A DNA stretch of 64,000 nucleotides from Pseudomonas taetrolens. Its GTDB lineage: Bacteria > Pseudomonadota > Gammaproteobacteria > Pseudomonadales > Pseudomonadaceae. Both the position numbers and the translations under genes were made by a program. The stretch spans positions 696,001 through 760,000 of the forward strand of contig NZ_LS483370.1 of assembly GCF_900475285.1 (NCBI RefSeq), written 5' to 3'. Shown here piece after piece: positions 1-8,805 of this stretch. Every line of letters starts with the position of its first letter. The first letter of the stretch is position 1. A model generated the notes under the pieces. The model had not been told where the DNA came from. It made no database searches and worked only from the letters and a program-made list of their open reading frames with translations.

Positions 1-505
1 CGGCGGCTTTACGGGTAATCATCGCCGAGGGGAAATTCCAGGGTGTCAGCAGGGCACAGACACCCACCGGCTCCTTGATTGTCCCTAGGTGTGCGCCGGG
101 AATATGGCTGGGGATAGTTTGCCCATACAGGCGCCGCGCCTCTTCTGCGAACCACGGAATGAAGCTGGCGGCGTAGGCTATTTCGCCACGGGACTCGGCC
201 AGAGGCTTGCCTTGCTCCTGGCTGAGAATGCGTGCCAGATCTTCCTGATGGTCAAGTATCAAGGCTGCCCAGCGGCGCAAAATGGCTCCCCGAGCATCGA
301 GGCTATGTTCGCGCCAGCCTGCAAACGCCCGATGTGCCGCATCCACCGCGGCAACGATCTGAGGCTTGTCGAGCAAGGGAACGTGGCCGATCAAATGCTG
401 GTCGGCAGGGTTGTGCACGGCAATGCTGTGGCCACTGTTGCTGTGGACCCAATGTCCGTCGACGTAGCAAAGTGCCTTGAATAACAGCGGATGTTTGTAT
501 GTCAT
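1..505 (-). CDS. doeC: Aldehyde dehydrogenase of ectoine catabolism, DoeC-like (3' end outside window)
   Basis: The visible 168 residues are the N-terminal part of an NAD(P)-dependent aldehyde dehydrogenase of the succinate-semialdehyde dehydrogenase type. The stretch EQGKPLAES (about 97-105) and the cofactor-binding TPWNFP (154-159) are typical of that group. The catalytic Cys and Glu would lie beyond the window edge and cannot be checked. The start is the ATG at 505. The gene follows doeA, doeB and an AsnC-type regulator on the same strand, the order known for ectoine degradation clusters, where this enzyme oxidises aspartate-semialdehyde to aspartate. A weak copy of the CTAG-centred motif seen elsewhere in the locus lies upstream (534-549). 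The family is clear; the substrate is inferred from context, and a GabD-type role is the main alternative. Confidence 0.85.
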   Translation of the reverse strand, partial: MTYKHPLLFKALCYVDGHWVHSNSGHSIAVHNPADQHLIGHVPLLDKPQIVAAVDAAHRAFAGWREHSLDARGAILRRWAALILDHQEDLARILSQEQGKPLAESRGEIAYAASFIPWFAEEARRLYGQTIPSHIPGAHLGTIKEPVGVCALLTPWNFPSAMITRKAA

Positions 506-650
506 GGCGTTCACTCCAAACCGTGTGCGTGAACCCATGCTAGGGCAGCACGGCCCCAGTGATTTGGCGTTTACCGGGGTGCAGTAAGCGGTTTTTTCTG
601 ATTGAGCACTGCTAAACAGAGACTTTTTGCGGTGACCCCATTGTGCTGGC

Positions 651-1130
651 TCATGGCTCCAGAGCCAGTTCGGCAGGCAAGGCGCCGGCGGTCTTGATGG
701 TTTTGGTCACGATGTAGGTGAAATAACGCTCGATGCCGAGATCGTCGAGCAACAACCGGTCGATAAACCGCTGGTAATGATCGATGTCCGGTGCCTGGAT
801 CATGGCCATGTAGTCGACGCCACCTCCGGTGGCGTAACAGAAGGCAACTTCTACGGCATCGCTCATGCGTTGCTCGAATCGCCGCATGTCCTGCGCCGTG
901 TGCCGGGCCAGGGTGATTTCCACCAGCACCTGCTGACTCTTGAACACCGTGCCCCAATCGATCTGCGCCCGGTATCCCTTGATCAGTCCCAGGGCTTCCA
1001 GTTTGCGAACCCGCTCCCACGCCGGGGTGACCGAGAGGTTGATCGCCTCGGCCAGGTTTGATTTGGTGATGCGTCCGTCTTCGGCAAGAATTCGCAGGAT
1101 TTTCAGGTCATAACGATCGAGCTTGTGCAT
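651..1130 (-). CDS. doeX: Lrp/AsnC-family transcriptional regulator, DoeX-like
   Basis: The 159-residue protein has the Lrp/AsnC layout: an N-terminal winged helix (LDRYDLKILRILAEDGRI, then a recognition helix containing SVTPAWERVRKLEALGLI) and a C-terminal RAM ligand-binding domain. It sits between doeB and doeC on the same strand, exactly where the AsnC/DoeX regulator lies in characterised ectoine-degradation clusters, in which it is a feast/famine-type DNA-binding protein. The start is the ATG at 1130, with GGAG about 11 bases upstream. The gap to doeB is 45 bases, so the two are probably co-transcribed. The family call is firm; the ectoine role rests on synteny. Confidence 0.9.
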   Translation of the reverse strand: MHKLDRYDLKILRILAEDGRITKSNLAEAINLSVTPAWERVRKLEALGLIKGYRAQIDWGTVFKSQQVLVEITLARHTAQDMRRFEQRMSDAVEVAFCYATGGGVDYMAMIQAPDIDHYQRFIDRLLLDDLGIERYFTYIVTKTIKTAGALPAELALEP

Positions 1131-1175
1131 GAGCCGATGATCTCCAGAACAATATTGACGCCAGCGGCCGAGGCG

Positions 1176-2177
1176 TCAGGCCAGCACGTCGGCGATCACT
1201 GCAAGGGTGTCGCCGCATCGCACCAGGCCGGGAAAGTGCCGCGCCGCCAGCAAGCCACTGCGGGCGGCGCGATATTCCATCGGGGCGACGCCGCTGCGGG
1301 TGGCATCGTAAATACGGGCGATAACCTCGCCCTTGCTCACGCTGTCGCCCAGGTCGCGGCACATCTCCAGCAAACCCTCATGCTCGCTGGTGATGAAGCA
1401 GCTGGCATCGGGCATGTCGAGCATGATCGACTCGCGGGTGTGGACTTCACCTTCAAGAATCCCGGCATGCACCAGCAGGTTGTGCACACCGCGCTCGGCA
1501 ATTGCCACACTGCGTGCGCTGGATGAGCCGCCACCGCCCAGTTCGGTGGTGACGAAGACCTTGCCCTGTTGTTCGGCGGCGGTGTCGTACATCGCCCCGG
1601 CATCCAGTTCCAGCATGCGCATGCTGTAAGGCGCATTGAATGCGCGCATTCCGGCTTCGCATCGCGCCTGCTGGCCCTTGTCCGGCAGCACGTGACAGGC
1701 GCAGAACGGCAGGAAATCCAGCGTGCGTCCCCCGGAGTGGATATCCAGCACGATATCGGCCAACGGCAAGAGCGTTCGGCAGAAATAGTCGGCGATCTTC
1801 TCGGTCACCGTGCCATCCGGTTTTCCGGGAAAGCTGCGGTTGAGGTTGCCTTTATCGATCGGCGAGGTCCGCTGCCCGGCATGGAAGGCCGGAGTGTTCA
1901 TGAACGGGACGATGATCACCCGCCCGGTCACTTCGGCAGCCGTCAGGCGCTGTGCCAGTTTGCTCAGTGCTACCGGCCCCTCATATTCGTCTCCATGGTT
2001 TGCGCCGGTAAGCAGCGCGGTCGGTCCATGCCCACGCTGAATCACGCTGATCGGAATCATCACCGCGCCCCAGGCCGAATCATCCCGGGAATACGGCAGT
2101 TTGAGAAAACCGTGCTGTACGCCTTCGCGGTCAAAGTCCACTGAGGCGCTGATTGGGTTGTCAGGCATGTCGCTCAT
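1176..2177 (-). CDS. doeB: N-acetyl-L-2,4-diaminobutyrate deacetylase (DoeB)
   Basis: A 333-residue succinylglutamate desuccinylase/aspartoacylase-family zinc hydrolase. The zinc-binding motif is in GANHGDEYEGP (about 58-68) and the later ligand region is DIVLDIHSGGRTLDFLP (about 140-156). In ectoine breakdown DoeB/EutE removes the acetyl group from N-alpha-acetyl-2,4-diaminobutyrate to give 2,4-diaminobutyrate. It starts 3 bases after the doeA stop codon, implying translational coupling. No signal peptide is seen, so it acts in the cytoplasm. Family and context agree well. Confidence 0.92.
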   Translation of the reverse strand: MSDMPDNPISASVDFDREGVQHGFLKLPYSRDDSAWGAVMIPISVIQRGHGPTALLTGANHGDEYEGPVALSKLAQRLTAAEVTGRVIIVPFMNTPAFHAGQRTSPIDKGNLNRSFPGKPDGTVTEKIADYFCRTLLPLADIVLDIHSGGRTLDFLPFCACHVLPDKGQQARCEAGMRAFNAPYSMRMLELDAGAMYDTAAEQQGKVFVTTELGGGGSSSARSVAIAERGVHNLLVHAGILEGEVHTRESIMLDMPDASCFITSEHEGLLEMCRDLGDSVSKGEVIARIYDATRSGVAPMEYRAARSGLLAARHFPGLVRCGDTLAVIADVLA

Positions 2178-2180
2178 GGT

Positions 2181-3371
2181 TCAATCCTTAACGAACAGTT
2201 GGCGTGGCACATTGCACAGCGTTTCGACACCGGTTTCGGTGATCAGAATGCTTTCGGTGATTTCCAGTCCCCAGTCGTCCATCCACAGGCCAGGCATGAA
2301 GTGGAAGGTCATGCCCGGGCGCAACACGCTGGTGTCGCCGGGACGCAGGCTCATGGTGCGCTCGCCCCAATCCGGCGGATAACTGATCCCGATCGGATAG
2401 CCGCAGCGGCTGTCTTTGTGAATGCCGAATTTCTCCAGCACCTTGAAAAACGCTGCGGCAATGTCGCCGGTGGTGTTGCCCGGTCTGGCCGCGTCGAGCC
2501 CGGCCGCGATGCCTTCGACCACGGCTTTTTCGCCGTCGAGAAAATGCTGCGGTGGCTTGCCCAGGTAGATCGTGCGGGACAACGGACAGTGATAGCGCTT
2601 GTAGCAACCGGCGATTTCGAAGAACGTACCTGCGCCTTTTTCGAACGGTGAATCGTCCCAGGTCAGGTGCGGTGCACTGGCGTCGGCGCCAGTGGGCAAG
2701 AGCGGCACGATCGCCGGATAATCTCCCCCGTGGCCATCGGCCCCGAGGATGCCGCTACTGTAGATCTCGGCCACCAGTTCGTTTTTGCGCATGCCCGGCT
2801 CAATCCGCTCAAGGATTCGCCCGTGCATGTTCTCGACGATGCGCGCGGCGATGCGCATATAAGCAATTTCCTGCGGTGACTTGATCGCTCTCTGCCAGTT
2901 CACCAGTCCGACAGCGTCGACCAGCGTAGCCTGCGGCAGGTGTGTCTTCAGCGACAAATAGGCGGCGGCGCTGAAGTAATAGTTATCCATTTCCACGCCG
3001 ATGGTCAGCGTGTCCCAGCCGCGTGCACTAATGACTTCCCGCGACAGGTAGTCCATCGGGTGCCGTTCCCGGGACTGCACATAGATATCCGGGTAGCCGA
3101 CGATGTTCTCGTGTTGCATGAACACTGTACGTTTGGCACCGTTGGCGTCCTGCCCGCGACCGAACCAGACAGGCTCGCCATCGAGCGCCAGTAGCACGCA
3201 CTGATGCACATAAAACGACCAGCCGTCGTAGCCGGTCAGCCAGGCCATGTTCGACGGGTCGGTGACCAGCAACAACTCGATGCCCTGTACTTGCATGGCC
3301 GCTCTAACCTTGGCCAGACGCTGGGCGTACTCTTCCCGGGTGAAAGGAAGATTGACGACTATCTGAGACAT
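2181..3371 (-). CDS. doeA: Ectoine hydrolase (DoeA/EutD), M24 peptidase fold
   Basis: A 396-residue protein of the creatinase/M24 'pita-bread' family, close to the usual length of ectoine hydrolase. It has an N-terminal creatinase-like domain (TDPSNMAWLTGYDGWSFYVH) and a C-terminal M24 domain ending in an ITESILIT segment. The enzyme opens the ectoine ring, giving N-acetyl-diaminobutyrate, whose N-alpha form is the known inducer of EnuR. Two ATGs lie in frame at 3377 and 3371; the latter is preferred because GAGG lies 8 bases upstream of it. It follows eutC by 54 bases and is followed immediately by doeB. Confidence 0.92.
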   Translation of the reverse strand: MSQIVVNLPFTREEYAQRLAKVRAAMQVQGIELLLVTDPSNMAWLTGYDGWSFYVHQCVLLALDGEPVWFGRGQDANGAKRTVFMQHENIVGYPDIYVQSRERHPMDYLSREVISARGWDTLTIGVEMDNYYFSAAAYLSLKTHLPQATLVDAVGLVNWQRAIKSPQEIAYMRIAARIVENMHGRILERIEPGMRKNELVAEIYSSGILGADGHGGDYPAIVPLLPTGADASAPHLTWDDSPFEKGAGTFFEIAGCYKRYHCPLSRTIYLGKPPQHFLDGEKAVVEGIAAGLDAARPGNTTGDIAAAFFKVLEKFGIHKDSRCGYPIGISYPPDWGERTMSLRPGDTSVLRPGMTFHFMPGLWMDDWGLEITESILITETGVETLCNVPRQLFVKD

Positions 3372-3425
3372 GCACATGCCCTCTGATGAATGACGCGCGA
3401 ATGAAAAAGCGGGAGTACCTGCGGC

Positions 3426-4418
3426 TTAGCTGCCGAATTGAAAACCCTTTCCGGCCGAACGCGCCCGCTCGAACGCCAGATTGGCCATGGCCGTGTCCTG
3501 GGCGCCGGTACCGGTCAGGTCGCATAAGGTGATCTGGACTTCGCTCGTCCGGCCGGAGCGCTGGCCAGCCAGCACCTGACCCAGTTCCGCGAACCCCGAC
3601 TCGTCGGCAATGACTCCGGCCGCGAGGGCGTGATGCAACTCGCCGAGGATGCGGGTCTGGCTCAGACGGTCGGCGACGTAGCGGTCAACCATGGCCAGGG
3701 CCTGGGGCGAAATTTCGTTTTTGTGCTCGGCATCCGAGCCCATGGCAGTGATGTGCAGGCCGGGATGCAGATGGCGCACCTCAATCAAGGGTTCACGGCT
3801 CGGCGTGCAAGTAATCGCAATGTCCACGCCGGTCATGGCATCGTCGATGCTCGCGCAAGGTGTGACGGTCAGACCGCTGTCGCGTGCCAGTTCAGCGCTG
3901 AAGGTTGCCACCCTGGCGCTGTCCCGCGCCCAGACCCGCACGGTTTCAATCGGCCGCACCAGACGCAGGGCCTGAAGTTGCAAGGCCGCCTGTTCGCCGG
4001 CACCGATCAGCGCGACGCTGCGACTTCCGGCCCGCGACAGACAGCGGGCTGCGACTGCGCCAGCCGCCGCTGTGCGTACGGCTGTCAGGTAACCGTTGTC
4101 CAGCAGCAACGCATCCAGCAGACCTGTGCGCGCCGACAACAGCATCATCATGCCGTTGAGGCTGGGCAGCCCGAGTCCTGGGTTGTCGAAAAACCCCGGA
4201 CTGACCTTGATCGCGAACCGATCCAGCCCCTGTAAATACGCAGTCTTCACGTCCACTTCGCCATTATGCTCGGGGATGTCCAGACGCAGGATTGGTGGCA
4301 TTGCCACAGCGGCCGTGGCCAGCAGCACAAACGCCTGTTCGATGGCTTCGATGCTGGCCAGGTCCAGTGCCACACACCCGCGCAGATCTGCTTCGCTCAG
4401 TAAGGTAATTCCCGTCAT
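3426..4418 (-). CDS. eutC: Hydroxyectoine utilisation protein EutC (ornithine cyclodeaminase/mu-crystallin family)
   Basis: The 330 residues form an ornithine cyclodeaminase-like fold: an N-terminal dimerisation part with KVSPGFFDNPGLGLPS (about 92-107) and a Rossmann domain with VALIGAGEQA (about 135-144) for NAD(P). Together with EutA and EutB, EutC is assigned to conversion of 5-hydroxyectoine into ectoine. The gene is 37 bases after eutB and 54 bases before doeA on the same strand. An ordinary ornithine cyclodeaminase or ketimine reductase is possible on sequence alone; the neighbours decide the call. Confidence 0.85.
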   Translation of the reverse strand: MTGITLLSEADLRGCVALDLASIEAIEQAFVLLATAAVAMPPILRLDIPEHNGEVDVKTAYLQGLDRFAIKVSPGFFDNPGLGLPSLNGMMMLLSARTGLLDALLLDNGYLTAVRTAAAGAVAARCLSRAGSRSVALIGAGEQAALQLQALRLVRPIETVRVWARDSARVATFSAELARDSGLTVTPCASIDDAMTGVDIAITCTPSREPLIEVRHLHPGLHITAMGSDAEHKNEISPQALAMVDRYVADRLSQTRILGELHHALAAGVIADESGFAELGQVLAGQRSGRTSEVQITLCDLTGTGAQDTAMANLAFERARSAGKGFQFGS

Positions 4419-4455
4419 CGTCGTGCTGCTCCAGTCAGTCGGTTATTGTTTTGAG

Positions 4456-5427
4456 TTACGCATCCGAGCCAGCGAGCACGCGCAAGTGCTGCTCGATATC
4501 GACGTTGCGCCCGCTGACCACCACCACGATCGGCCCTCGGGGTTCGATCAGTCCGTCAAGCAGCGCGGCAATGCCGACCGCTGCTGCGCCTTCTACCACC
4601 AGACGTTCCTCGCGATAAGCATGTCGAATGGCGTTGGCAATGGAGGCTTCGCTGAGCAAATGCAGGTGGTCGCACAGGTCGCGGGTCATGTTGAAGGTGT
4701 AGCGATTCTCCAGGCCGATTCCGCCGCCCAACGAGTCGGCCAGGGTCGGCAGCTCTTCGACTTCCACAGGATGTCCGGCCGCGAGGCTGGCGTGCATGGC
4801 GGCGCCACGTTGCATGCTGATGCCATGAGTCACGATGTGCGGGTTGGCACTCTTGAGGGGCAGCGCCACACCGGCAAACAGACCGCCACCGGATAGCGGC
4901 ACGAGGACTTGAGCCAGGTCAGGTTGCTGTTCGAGGATTTCCAGTCCGAGGGTGCCTTGGCCAGCGATGATTGCCGGATGATCGAAAGGTGGCAGCAGGG
5001 TGGCTCCCTGCTCGATTGCGATCTGCTCGGCCTGGCGTTGTGCATCGTCCTGGGATTGACCGACGATGCACACCTCTGCGCCCAGCTCACGAATCGCCTG
5101 AACCTTGTTGGCCGGTACCAGATGCGAGAGGCAGATGGTGACCCGCACGCCTTGTTGTGACGCGGCATACGCCAGGGCGCGACCATGATTGCCGGTCGAC
5201 GCAGCCACGACACCGCGGACCTTTTGTTCGGCGCTGAGTTGTGCCACGGCATGGCTCGCGCCGCGCAACTTGAAGCTGCCAGTGATTTGCTGGGATTCGA
5301 GTTTGAGGTACACCGCCACGCCCAGCCGTTGCGACAGGCTGGCCGAATACTCCATCGGCGTGCGCCGAACCAGCGATTCGATCCGCTGGCGTGCGAGGTA
5401 AATATCGTTAAGTTGCAGCGCTGACAT
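4456..5427 (-). CDS. eutB: Hydroxyectoine utilisation dehydratase EutB (PLP fold type II)
   Basis: A 323-residue threonine-dehydratase-like enzyme. The PLP lysine is in the SFKLRGA motif near residue 50, ASTGNHGRALA follows near 80, and a glycine-rich phosphate loop (PLSGGGLFAG) lies near 170. It lacks the C-terminal ACT domain of biosynthetic threonine deaminase. In ectoine clusters EutB acts with EutA and EutC on 5-hydroxyectoine. A GTG at 5433 is also in frame, but the ATG at 5427 gives MSALQ and is preferred. It is the first eut gene downstream of enuR; eutA, which normally precedes it, is absent from the 108-base gap. Confidence 0.86.
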   Translation of the reverse strand: MSALQLNDIYLARQRIESLVRRTPMEYSASLSQRLGVAVYLKLESQQITGSFKLRGASHAVAQLSAEQKVRGVVAASTGNHGRALAYAASQQGVRVTICLSHLVPANKVQAIRELGAEVCIVGQSQDDAQRQAEQIAIEQGATLLPPFDHPAIIAGQGTLGLEILEQQPDLAQVLVPLSGGGLFAGVALPLKSANPHIVTHGISMQRGAAMHASLAAGHPVEVEELPTLADSLGGGIGLENRYTFNMTRDLCDHLHLLSEASIANAIRHAYREERLVVEGAAAVGIAALLDGLIEPRGPIVVVVSGRNVDIEQHLRVLAGSDA

Positions 5428-5485
5428 GACCACATACCGATCCGAGGGCTTGGGCGCAGTCTAAGAGGGCGGGATTGTCGCGATG

Positions 5486-5501
5486 AATGTACTAGGGCAA
5501 T
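5486..5501. promoter_or_regulatory. Candidate EnuR operator upstream of eutB
   Basis: The sequence AATG-TA-CTAG-GG-CAAT matches, with one mismatch, the perfect palindrome ATTG-N2-CTAG-N2-CAAT in the enuR/ehuB intergenic region. It lies about 60 bases upstream of the eutB start, inside the 108-base gap after enuR, where an internal promoter of the eut/doe operon would be expected. Assignment to EnuR is inference. Confidence 0.5.
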
Positions 5502-5535
5502 TTAGGTGACAAACTTATCAGGGCTTTTATTCCCG

Positions 5536-6930
5536 TCAGAAGTCATGAATCTGGGGGTACTGTCCGAACAGTTCACGCATGCCAATCAATGCATTACGCA
5601 TTTCGTCATCGCTGCATTCGGCCCCGACGCACAGCCGGACCGCCCGCGGTCGAGGTGTTCCTCGCACCGTAAACGGGTCGGGGGAGGTGACCGCGATGTG
5701 TTTGTGACGCAGCGCGCGCACCAGGCTGTCGAGCTCCCAATGGGCTGGAATCCCGACCCAGGTATTCAGCGCGTGGGGGTGCTGCCCGAGCACGTATTCA
5801 TCCAGGTACTCGCTGACCATCGATTGGCGCCCGGCCAGCAACTTGCGTTGCAGGCGTATCAAGGTGTCGGCGGAGCCATCACGAATCCAGCGGGCAGCAA
5901 TTTCGGACACCATCGGTGTGGCCATCCAGCTGTTGACCCGCAGAATACTTTCGGTGCGCAGCGCCAGGCGCTTGGGCACTACCAGATAGCCGATGCGCAA
6001 TCCGGTCAACACCGATTTGGTCATGCTGGTGCAATAGAACGACAGCTCCGGCAGGTAGTGGCTAATGGGCGGTGGACGCTGCTCATCCAGCAGCGGACCG
6101 TACACATCGTCTTCAATAATGTGCACGCCGAAGCGTCGGGCAATCTGCGCGATTTCACGTCGACGGCTGTCGGGCATCAGGCTGGTGGTCGGGTTATTCA
6201 GGTTGGGCGTGCAAACCAGCGCGGTGATCCGCTCATTGCTGCACATGTCTTCGAAGTGCTCGGGGTCGATGCCGTGGCGGTCCATTTCCAGCCCCTTGAG
6301 GGTAAACCCCAGGACCTGGGAGTTACCGATCACACCGTGGTCGGTAAGCCCTTCACAGAGCACCACATCATCGGGGCCCGCCAGTGAAGCCAGCGCGAGG
6401 AAAACTCCGTGGGCCGCGCCGTTGGTGATCAAGATGTCGTCGCGATCGACCCGCAACCCCAGGCGGCCGATCCAGTGGGCCGCAGCTTCACGGTGCGCCT
6501 CGAAACCGGCAATGGGACGGAAAGCATGGATCCAGGGTTGGTCTTCCTCGGTGCTGAGTTGCCGGCAGGTCTCGCGCCAAATGTGGTCGTGCTCACGGGT
6601 ATGCATGATCCGCGTGATGGAAAAATCCACCAGCGCCCGCTCGGGGCTGTCGAGGATATAGGTGGCGACCCGGTCGCTCATGCGCCGTGACACAAAGCTG
6701 CCGCGTCCCACTTCGCAGCGCACCAGCCCTTGACGCTCGAGCTCTTTGTAGGCGTTGGTGACGGTTTGCACGCTGATGCCGATGGCATCGGCGACGTGCC
6801 GCTGTGGCGGCAGGCGCTGGTCATTGGCCAGCACGCCTTGCTCGATGTCAGCAGTGATCGCCTGTACCAGAATCTTGTATTTGGACTCGCCGCTGCGAGC
6901 GACCTCCAATGCTGCTTTCCACTTGTCCAT
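5536..6930 (-). CDS. enuR: MocR/PdxR-type regulator of ectoine catabolism (EnuR)
   Basis: A 464-residue chimera of a GntR winged helix (about 15-82, with SVQTVTNAYKELERQGLV) and a fold-type I aminotransferase domain. The PLP-binding lysine is in SMTKSVLTGLRIGY (about residue 305), and the cofactor Asp/Tyr segment EDDVYGPL is also present. EnuR-type proteins repress ectoine genes and sense breakdown intermediates bound to PLP. The open frame extends upstream to 7044, but the ATG at 6930 (MDKWKAAL) fits family length and leaves the palindrome at 6993-7008 in noncoding DNA. It is divergent from ehuB and co-directional with eutB. Confidence 0.9.
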   Translation of the reverse strand: MDKWKAALEVARSGESKYKILVQAITADIEQGVLANDQRLPPQRHVADAIGISVQTVTNAYKELERQGLVRCEVGRGSFVSRRMSDRVATYILDSPERALVDFSITRIMHTREHDHIWRETCRQLSTEEDQPWIHAFRPIAGFEAHREAAAHWIGRLGLRVDRDDILITNGAAHGVFLALASLAGPDDVVLCEGLTDHGVIGNSQVLGFTLKGLEMDRHGIDPEHFEDMCSNERITALVCTPNLNNPTTSLMPDSRRREIAQIARRFGVHIIEDDVYGPLLDEQRPPPISHYLPELSFYCTSMTKSVLTGLRIGYLVVPKRLALRTESILRVNSWMATPMVSEIAARWIRDGSADTLIRLQRKLLAGRQSMVSEYLDEYVLGQHPHALNTWVGIPAHWELDSLVRALRHKHIAVTSPDPFTVRGTPRPRAVRLCVGAECSDDEMRNALIGMRELFGQYPQIHDF

Positions 6931-6983
6931 CACCGCTAAAACCCGCGTGTTTACTAGTGGCGACAGCATCCCGCGAGAATCCA

Positions 6984-7014
6984 TGCAATGCAATTGTCCT
7001 AGTGCAATGCAATG
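6984..7014. promoter_or_regulatory. Repeat/palindrome cluster in the enuR-ehuB divergent promoter region
   Basis: Two direct copies of TGCAATGCAAT occur at 6984-6994 and 7003-7013, 19 bases apart. Between and overlapping them is ATTGTCCTAGTGCAAT (6993-7008), symmetrical as ATTG-N2-CTAG-N2-CAAT. MocR-type regulators often bind direct plus inverted repeats, so this is the best candidate for the EnuR binding site controlling both divergent units. The whole gap is 290 bases (6931-7220); no other strong signal was seen in it. Confidence 0.6.
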
Positions 7015-7220
7015 TTGCGCAGGGCTTTTGTATGCTCGGTTCAAGGTCGATGTCCAGGCTGCTTGTCAGCCACTCTAAAAAAAACAATCGACCTGTACTG
7101 GAGCTGTGTCCCGATCCTCGGTTTTGAGTGGGTCAGCGCTTGTACGTTTTGCTCTTGTCACACTGCCTCCTACCACAGAGCCGTCTACGACGGGTCCACA
7201 AGAAACAGGAGATTTTACCG

Positions 7221-8078
7221 ATGAGCAATTTCACTCCCAGCACTCCCTGTGCTTTGCGTCGACTGTTTGTGGCTTGCGCGATGTTCGGTCTGGCAGCCGG
7301 CGCCCAAGCGGCAACCACTCTGGAAAACGTCAAACAAAACAGCAATATCCGGATTGGTTATGCCAATGAAACGCCGTTCGCCTTTACTGAAACCGACGGT
7401 ACGGTCACTGGCGAGTCGCCGGAAATCGCCAAAATAATTTTTGCGAAAATGGGCATCAAGCAGGTCGACGGTGTACTGACCGAGTGGGGTTCATTGATCC
7501 CTGGCATGCGTGCGGGACGTTTCGACGTGATCGCCGCGGGCATGTACATCACGCCCGCTCGCTGCAAGCAGGTGCTGTTCTCCGACCCGCATTATCAGTT
7601 GCCGGATGCGCTGCTTACGGCTAAAGGCAATCCGAAAAACCTGCACAGCTATGAAGACATCGCGAAAAATCCCGATGTGAAACTGGCGATCATGGCCGGC
7701 ACGGTAAACCTGGCATACGCACGGGATTCGGGGGTGAAGGATTCGCAAATTCTTCAGGTTCCGGACACTACGGCCCAGTTGCAAGCTGTGCGCGCCGGTC
7801 GTGCCGATGCGGCAGTGGGCACCCAACTGACCATGAAAGGCCTGGCCGCCAAAGGCGGCGAAAAAGTCGAAGCGGTCACTGAGTTCAAGGATGACCCGTC
7901 GCACATCGGCTATGGAGCCCTGGCCTTCCGTCCGGAAGACAAGGATCTGCGTGATGCGGTCAACGCCGAACTGCACAAGTGGCTGGGCTCCGAAGAGCAC
8001 CTCAAGGCTGTCGCCCCTTTCGGGTTCGATAAATCCAACGTGACAAGCAAAACGGCTGCCGAGCTTTGCGCTCAATAG
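7221..8078 (+). CDS. ehuB: Ectoine/hydroxyectoine ABC transporter substrate-binding protein EhuB
   Basis: A 285-residue periplasmic solute-binding protein of the polar amino acid type (SBP_bac_3). It has a Sec signal peptide of about 30 residues ending near GAQAA. The mature part starts a typical fold with NIRIGYANETPFAF and later EWGSLIPGMRAGRFDVIAAGM. EhuB binds ectoine and hydroxyectoine and delivers them to EhuC/EhuD. The start at 7221 is chosen because AGGAGA lies 8 bases upstream; an upstream in-frame start would destroy the signal peptide. It is first in the divergent ehuBCDA unit, and the linkage to enuR/doe genes supports the substrate assignment. Confidence 0.92.
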   Translation: MSNFTPSTPCALRRLFVACAMFGLAAGAQAATTLENVKQNSNIRIGYANETPFAFTETDGTVTGESPEIAKIIFAKMGIKQVDGVLTEWGSLIPGMRAGRFDVIAAGMYITPARCKQVLFSDPHYQLPDALLTAKGNPKNLHSYEDIAKNPDVKLAIMAGTVNLAYARDSGVKDSQILQVPDTTAQLQAVRAGRADAAVGTQLTMKGLAAKGGEKVEAVTEFKDDPSHIGYGALAFRPEDKDLRDAVNAELHKWLGSEEHLKAVAPFGFDKSNVTSKTAAELCAQ

Positions 8079-8145
8079 TCGATACAGGCATGGCGCCCGG
8101 GTGCGATGCCTATTCCCTGCTTAATCCGGATGGCCAGGTTGAATC

Positions 8146-8805
8146 ATGGGTGAATTACTTCCGCTATTGATACAAGGCGCCTGGGTAACGCTCCAGGTGA
8201 CATTCTTCGGCTCGATACTGGCGATTGCCGCCGCCATTCTTGCAGCACTCGGGCGCATGTCGCCATGGCGGTCCTTGCGCTGGTTTTCCATCGCCTACAT
8301 TGAGGTGTTTCGTGGCACATCGTTGCTGGTGCAATTGTTCTGGCTGTTTTTCGTGTTGCCACTGCCACCGTTCAATATTCAGATGAGTCCTTACAGCGTG
8401 GCCATCGTCGGCCTAGGCCTGCACATTGGTGCTTATGGCGCGGAGGTCATGCGCGGTGCGATCAGCTCTGTGCCCAAGGGGCAATATGAGGCCTCTACGG
8501 CTCTGAATTTGAGCGGTTATAAACGCTTTCGGCGAATCATCTTGCCCCAGGCGTTATTGGCGGCGATCCCGCCAGGCACCAACCTGCTGATCGAACTGCT
8601 GAAAAATACCTCGCTGGTGTCACTGATCACGTTGTCCGATCTGAGCTTTCGTGCTCGCCAACTGGATCAGGCCACGTTCCAGACCCTGGAGATTTTCAGC
8701 CTGGCGTTGGTGATTTACTTCGTCCTGGCGCAGGTAATCAACCTTGGAATGCGGCGTATTGAGCGCCATCTGGCTCGCGGGCGGATGCGTGGAGGTCTGT
8801 CATGA
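8146..8805 (+). CDS. ehuC: Ectoine ABC transporter permease EhuC
   Basis: The 219 residues make a His/Glu/Gln/Arg/opine-type inner-membrane permease with about five hydrophobic segments. The EAA loop that contacts the ATPase is seen in EASTALNLSGYKRFRRIILPQ (split around residue 130-145). It begins 67 bases after ehuB, and its stop overlaps the ehuD start (ATGA), so the two permeases are translationally coupled and probably form a heterodimeric channel. Confidence 0.9.
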   Translation: MGELLPLLIQGAWVTLQVTFFGSILAIAAAILAALGRMSPWRSLRWFSIAYIEVFRGTSLLVQLFWLFFVLPLPPFNIQMSPYSVAIVGLGLHIGAYGAEVMRGAISSVPKGQYEASTALNLSGYKRFRRIILPQALLAAIPPGTNLLIELLKNTSLVSLITLSDLSFRARQLDQATFQTLEIFSLALVIYFVLAQVINLGMRRIERHLARGRMRGGLS

